The notes beneath the pieces are model-generated. The model was given only the letters and a program-made list of their open reading frames with translations. It was not told where the DNA came from and searched no databases. A stretch of DNA of 64,000 bases from the NCBI GenBank assembly GCA_947459215.1, contig CANHCQ010000001.1, positions 248,001-312,000 of the forward strand, in the 5' to 3' direction. The translations under genes were made by a program, and so were the position numbers. The DNA comes from Phycisphaerales bacterium (GTDB lineage: Bacteria > Planctomycetota > Phycisphaerae > Phycisphaerales > UBA1924). Each line of letters opens with the position of its first letter. The first letter of the stretch is position 1. Of the stretch, positions 60,488-64,000 are shown piece by piece.

Positions 60488-61504
60488 ATGCTGCGTATCG
60501 CTGTTGCATGCTGTCTCGTTCTGCTCGCTCCGCTCGCTCACGCCGGCGAACGCATCCTCCGCAAGGAGGGCGTGATCCACGCGGGTGCTTCGGAGATCTT
60601 CAACTGCTTCCGCACCGGAGAGGGTTTGAAGAAGCTCTGGGGCGTCGCCCACGCCGACGTGGATTTCAAGGTCGGCGGCATGATCCGCACGAACTACGAC
60701 CCCGCCGGCAGAATCGGCGACGACTCAACGATCGGCAACGCGATCCTCGCCTACGAGCCCGACCGCATGCTCGCGATGCGTCCGATCGCGCCCGTCGGCG
60801 CGGAGGATTTCGTGAAGAAGATCTGCGAGACCGGCTGGAGCGTGATCCGCCTCGAGCCGCTGACGCCCACGAGCACGCGATTGAGCGTCACCATGGCCGG
60901 CTTCGGTGAGGGCGAGCTGTACGACAAGGCCTACGCGTTCTTCGAGCAGGGCAACGCATGGACGCTGATGAAGATGCAGGAGACGATGAATGACCGGACC
61001 CGCGAGGCTCGCAATGAACGGGTCGCAAAGGCGTGGAAGTCGATGCTGGGGACGTGGGAGTTCTCGCAGAAGACGGCCGACGGCGGCACGTTCCGCGGGC
61101 GGAGCGTCATCGCCTCGCTCTTTGGCGGGCGGGTGATCTTCGCTTCCGGCTTCCTCGGCAACGACAAGTCGATGGGCCAGCACAGTCATTTCACCGCCGG
61201 GGTCGATCCTCAGAGCGGCGAGTGGATGGTGTGGAACTTCGACCAGGACGGAAGCTTCACCCGTGGGCCGGTGTACTTCGACGGTGAGAGAATGGTCGTC
61301 GATTGGACGACCGCGAACGCCGCGGACGGCAAGCTGATCGATTACCGGGTTGAGTACACGTTCCACGAAGACGGAGATTACACCGTGAAGGTCCTGACCC
61401 CCGCTGAGAAGAGCGGCAGCCGCGGCACGGTCGCGGAGGTGCGGTACAAGAAGGTGGGGGATGCGGTACAGCCCGCAAGCGGGGCGGAAGGTCCCGCGAA
61501 GTGA
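60488..61504 (+). CDS. Secreted SRPBCC (START-like) protein with DUF1579-like domain
   Basis: 338 residues from ATG 60488 with GGAG upstream. A signal peptide (MLRIAVACCLVLLAPLAHAG) precedes an AHSA1/SRPBCC-type domain (VIHAGASEIFNCFRTGEGLK, DVDFKVGGMIRTNYDPAGRI, WSVIRLEPL) that forms a hydrophobic ligand cavity. The second half (SMLGTWEFSQKTADGGTFRG, GEWMVWNFDQDGSFTRGPVY) resembles DUF1579/lipocalin-like domains. It probably binds a small lipophilic molecule in the periplasm. It is the third gene of the TetR-led run, 46 bases after DUF1761. Confidence 0.8.
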   Translation: MLRIAVACCLVLLAPLAHAGERILRKEGVIHAGASEIFNCFRTGEGLKKLWGVAHADVDFKVGGMIRTNYDPAGRIGDDSTIGNAILAYEPDRMLAMRPIAPVGAEDFVKKICETGWSVIRLEPLTPTSTRLSVTMAGFGEGELYDKAYAFFEQGNAWTLMKMQETMNDRTREARNERVAKAWKSMLGTWEFSQKTADGGTFRGRSVIASLFGGRVIFASGFLGNDKSMGQHSHFTAGVDPQSGEWMVWNFDQDGSFTRGPVYFDGERMVVDWTTANAADGKLIDYRVEYTFHEDGDYTVKVLTPAEKSGSRGTVAEVRYKKVGDAVQPASGAEGPAK

Positions 61505-61560
61505 AGTGTTTTCGATAGTGCGCCTTGCGGCGTGGATCGCTTCTGAGCGACGCTGCCGCG

Positions 61561-61717
61561 CCTCCTCTCCCCGCGAGCGGGGAGAGGACCGCTTCGCCGC
61601 AGGCGAAGCAGGTGAGGGGACTGCGGATACCTCGCCGCGCTGATCTCCGGTCACGAAACACCCCTCCCCGGTCTCGCTGCGCTCGACCACCCCTACCCGC
61701 TGCGCGGGGCGGGGAGG
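61561..61717. repeat. Family B composite palindrome, copy 3 (reverse orientation)
   Basis: Starts CCTCCTCTCCCCGCGAGCGG and ends CCCGCTGCGCGGGGCGGGGA, with CAGGTGAGGGG and CCCCTCCCCGGTCTCGCTGC inside. It is the reverse complement arrangement of 29700-29859. Confidence 0.85.
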
Positions 61718-61824
61718 CGCGTGGGTGCGGTTCACGTCCGGGGCCTTCGAGACCGGCCATCCCGTGGCATTTTCTTTCCCATTTGGCCCTTTGCCATTTG
61801 CACTTTTCCCCTACCCTTCCCCCT

Positions 61825-62748
61825 ATGTCACTCATTGTCACCGGCACCATCGGCATCGACGACATCGTCACTCCCTCGGGCGCGGCCAACCAGGTTCTGG
61901 GCGGCTCGTGCATGTACTTCTCCGCGGCCGCGAGCTTCTACAGCCCGGTGCGGCTGGTCGCGGTTGTGGGTGAGGACTTCCCGCCCGCGTTCCGCGACTC
62001 GTTCAAGCAGTTCCCGCAGGTCGATCTGCAGGGTCTCGAAACCCGCAAGGGCGGCAAGACCTTCCGCTGGGGCGGCAAGTACCACGCCAACATGAACAGC
62101 CGCGACACGCTGTTCACTGAACTCGGCGTCGTCGGCGAGCATCCGGCCACGGTTCCCGCGGCGTACGGCGATTCGAGGCTGGTGTTCCTGGCCAACTCGC
62201 CCCCGGCGGTGCAGATGGGATTCATCGATCAGTTGCCGCAGCGGAAGCTGACCGTCGCCGACACGATGGACCTTTGGATCAACGTGGCAAAGGACGATCT
62301 GCTGAAGCTGCTCAAGCGCATCGACGGTCTGGTGCTGAACTACGACGAGGCGGAGCTGCTCACCGGCAAGCCCAACAGCGTGAGCGCCGGGCGTGCGATC
62401 CTGGAGCTCGGGCCGCGCTTCGTGGTGATCAAAAAGGGCGAGCACGGCTGCTTGCTTGTGCACCGTGACGGCATGTGCGCGTTGCCCGCGTACCCCACCG
62501 AGAAGATCGTCGATCCCACCGGCTGCGGCGACACGTTTGCCGGCGGCATGATGGGTGCGTTGGCGCATCAGCTACAGGACTCGAGCGCGGACGCGGGCTC
62601 CTACGCCGCGGTGCGCCGTGCGCTCGTGCACGGCACGGTCGTCGCGTCGTACACGATCGAGGCGTTCAGCCTGGATCGCCTGAAGCAGATCAAGAAGAGC
62701 GACCTCGACAAGCGGTTCGAGGAGTACGCGGGGATGGTGCGGGTCTAA
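61825..62748 (+). CDS. PfkB-family carbohydrate/nucleoside kinase
   Basis: 307 residues from ATG 61825; no clear ribosome site precedes it. IVTGTIGIDDIV opens the Rossmann-like fold, LGGSCMYFSAAASFYSPVRL is the N-terminal PfkB motif region, and DPTGCGDTFAGGMMGALAHQ is the C-terminal motif with the catalytic Asp; the usual GAGD reads GCGD. FRWGGKYHANMNSRDTLFTE is unusual and may shape the substrate site. It likely phosphorylates a sugar or nucleoside; which one is not evident. A repeat of the AAATGGCAAA type and family B lie upstream. Confidence 0.87.
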   Translation: MSLIVTGTIGIDDIVTPSGAANQVLGGSCMYFSAAASFYSPVRLVAVVGEDFPPAFRDSFKQFPQVDLQGLETRKGGKTFRWGGKYHANMNSRDTLFTELGVVGEHPATVPAAYGDSRLVFLANSPPAVQMGFIDQLPQRKLTVADTMDLWINVAKDDLLKLLKRIDGLVLNYDEAELLTGKPNSVSAGRAILELGPRFVVIKKGEHGCLLVHRDGMCALPAYPTEKIVDPTGCGDTFAGGMMGALAHQLQDSSADAGSYAAVRRALVHGTVVASYTIEAFSLDRLKQIKKSDLDKRFEEYAGMVRV

Positions 62749-63057
62749 ACCCCGTCGCATCGATCAAGTCGAAGGCCGTGGCGAGGGCGAGCTGCAACGC
62801 CAGGTGGGATTGCGCGCCCGTGCTCGTCATGTCGGCAGACATATACATGATACCGCTATCACCTCGGCATGGTGAAAATGGCGTCGATCTGGTCGCGGGC
62901 TCGGCGTCAACCGTCTGCGTTGGCGCTATACACAGTGACGTAAATATCTGTAAAAAAACGAGATAGACAGAAAGCATGGACTTTTTCTGGCGGACGGTGT
63001 GGTCTTGTCCGAAATCACGATAAGATGAGCCGCATATCTGGTGTAAGGAGCCAATGC
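62749..63057. other. AT-richer leader before the outer-membrane gene
   Basis: No gene was seen in this 309-base gap. The latter half is notably AT-richer (GTAAATATCTGTAAAAAAAC near 62939-62958). TAAGGAG at 63044-63050 is the ribosome site of the next gene. ATGTC-ggca-GACAT near 62829 is a small palindrome. Confidence 0.55.
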
Positions 63058-64000
63058 ATGAACAGCACCACCTGTTTTGCTCTGGTGCTCTGCGTCGGCG
63101 GCGTCGCGTCGCTCGCCGCTGCTGAGGAAGCCTTCAAACTCAAGGCCGTCACCACCGAGGAACCCGCCGCGGCCGCCGAATCGGCCCCGGCGGCGCCGGC
63201 GTCGGACTACGTCAAGGCTGTGTCGCCGAGGGCGAACTTCGCGATCTCGAACAAACGCTGGCACGACGACCCGGAAGTTTTCTGGAAGGGCTTCCTGACC
63301 GGTCTCCGCGGGTTCGAGCACTTCTATGAGCCCTTGGGCAATCCGCTGTACTTCGAGTCGCCGTTCAATACGAGCGGGCTGCGGTTCCTGTATCTGCACC
63401 ACGAGTTCGCGAACAAGTCGCAGCTCGGCGGCGGCGACTTGAACGTTGTTGCGGTGCAGGCCCGCCTCGCGATTACCGAGCGGCTGTCGCTGATCGCAAC
63501 GAAGGACGGGTTCAGCTGGCTGGACGCGAATGTGCTGCCGCGTGAAGAGGGCTGGAACTCGCTGGCCGCGGGCGCGAAGTATGCGTTCTATGTGGACCGC
63601 GATCTCGATCTCGTTGCGACCGGCGGTTTCCGCTGGATGACGATGTCGGGCGAGAAGAAGGTGTTGCAGGGCGGCGTGCACGAGTTGTCGCCCTTCATCT
63701 CCGCCGCCAAGGGCTGGGACAAGTTTCACCTGATCGGTAACTTCACATGGCGTGCCCCGCTCGACGGCGACGACGGCAACAGCATCATCCAGTGGGACCT
63801 GCACGCGGATTACGAGTTCTTCCCGGAGACTCTGAAGGGTTTCGCTCCCTTCGTCGAGCTGCACGGGCTGCACTATCTGGACGACGGCACCCGGACGCCA
63901 CTGACCGTTGGTGGTGCGGATTACAACAACCTGGGATCGTCGGGCGTTTCGGGCTCGACGGTGATTTGGTTCGGCGTGGGCGCTCGGTGGAAGCTGACGC
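63058..64000 (+). CDS. Outer-membrane beta-barrel protein, 3' truncated by window end
   Basis: About 314 residues are visible from ATG 63058 (TAAGGAG 7 bases upstream); no stop occurs before base 64000. A signal peptide (MNSTTCFALVLCVGGVASLA) is followed by an Ala/Glu/Pro spacer (~residues 23-50). The rest alternates aromatic/hydrophobic and polar residues in strand-like segments: AITERLSLIATKDGFSWLDA, SLAAGAKYAFYVDRDLDLVA, HLIGNFTWRAPL and STVIWFGVGARWKLT, which suggest a transmembrane barrel. It may be a porin or an OmpA-like uptake protein; no specific family is assigned. Confidence 0.75.
   Translation, partial: MNSTTCFALVLCVGGVASLAAAEEAFKLKAVTTEEPAAAAESAPAAPASDYVKAVSPRANFAISNKRWHDDPEVFWKGFLTGLRGFEHFYEPLGNPLYFESPFNTSGLRFLYLHHEFANKSQLGGGDLNVVAVQARLAITERLSLIATKDGFSWLDANVLPREEGWNSLAAGAKYAFYVDRDLDLVATGGFRWMTMSGEKKVLQGGVHELSPFISAAKGWDKFHLIGNFTWRAPLDGDDGNSIIQWDLHADYEFFPETLKGFAPFVELHGLHYLDDGTRTPLTVGGADYNNLGSSGVSGSTVIWFGVGARWKLT

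Overview
The window looks like a chromosomal segment of a Planctomycetota bacterium, probably class Phycisphaerae. The evidence is very high GC with strong third-position bias, three secreted proteins ending in the paired ADFN(G)D..(V)DD.DF dockerin-like tail typical of that group, PEP-CTERM-like C-termini, peptidoglycan genes (ftsW-murG), and many short GC-rich palindromic repeats between and inside genes. No rRNA, tRNA, prophage or CRISPR was recognised.

Layout. 1-5.9 kb: a partial gene, an antitoxin-like gene, a formylglycine-enzyme-like secreted protein, rpmA, a GH3 beta-glucosidase and miaA. 6-15 kb: a Fic protein with its own palindromic operator, topA, a lower-GC TPR gene, a RAYT-type transposase flanked by mirror-image palindromes, a dockerin-tailed protein and a gene whose 3' half is made of genomic repeats. 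15-26.5 kb: thioredoxin-like lipoprotein, DUF5916 outer-membrane protein, ABC ATPase, APC permease, elbB, an FG-GAP/UnbV protein, and a tight DinB / NRDE / ATP-grasp operon. 26.5-42.2 kb: a carbohydrate locus. 42.3-55 kb: a sigma-54 response regulator and housekeeping genes (hpf, mnmE, clpS, rimO, ftsW, murG) plus a diguanylate cyclase. 55-64 kb: carbonic anhydrase, PLP decarboxylase, aspartic-protease-like PDZ protein, a TetR-controlled trio, a PfkB kinase and a truncated outer-membrane protein.

The carbohydrate locus is the most coherent system. A LacI-family gene at 41.2 kb sits among near-identical operator sites (consensus TGAAASCGTTTWCA) at 27.59, 36.29, 37.49 and 41.09 kb. These precede a dockerin-tailed secreted protein, a GH94 phosphorylase that heads a long minus-strand gene run (GH94, prepilin-like, membrane protein, second prepilin-like, sugar-binding protein, two permeases), a PEP-CTERM protein, and a PF10091/GH144-like lipoprotein. 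The inferred flow is extracellular or periplasmic beta-glucan cleavage, ABC import of oligosaccharides and phosphorolysis. The ATPase of the transporter is not encoded here.

Two genes (prepilin-like at 31.4-32.2 kb and LolA-like at 38.7-39.5 kb) are each interrupted by one in-frame stop. Several repeat families have entered coding sequences: rimO carries two in-frame insertions, a hypothetical gene ends in repeats, and a decarboxylase takes its stop codon from a repeat.
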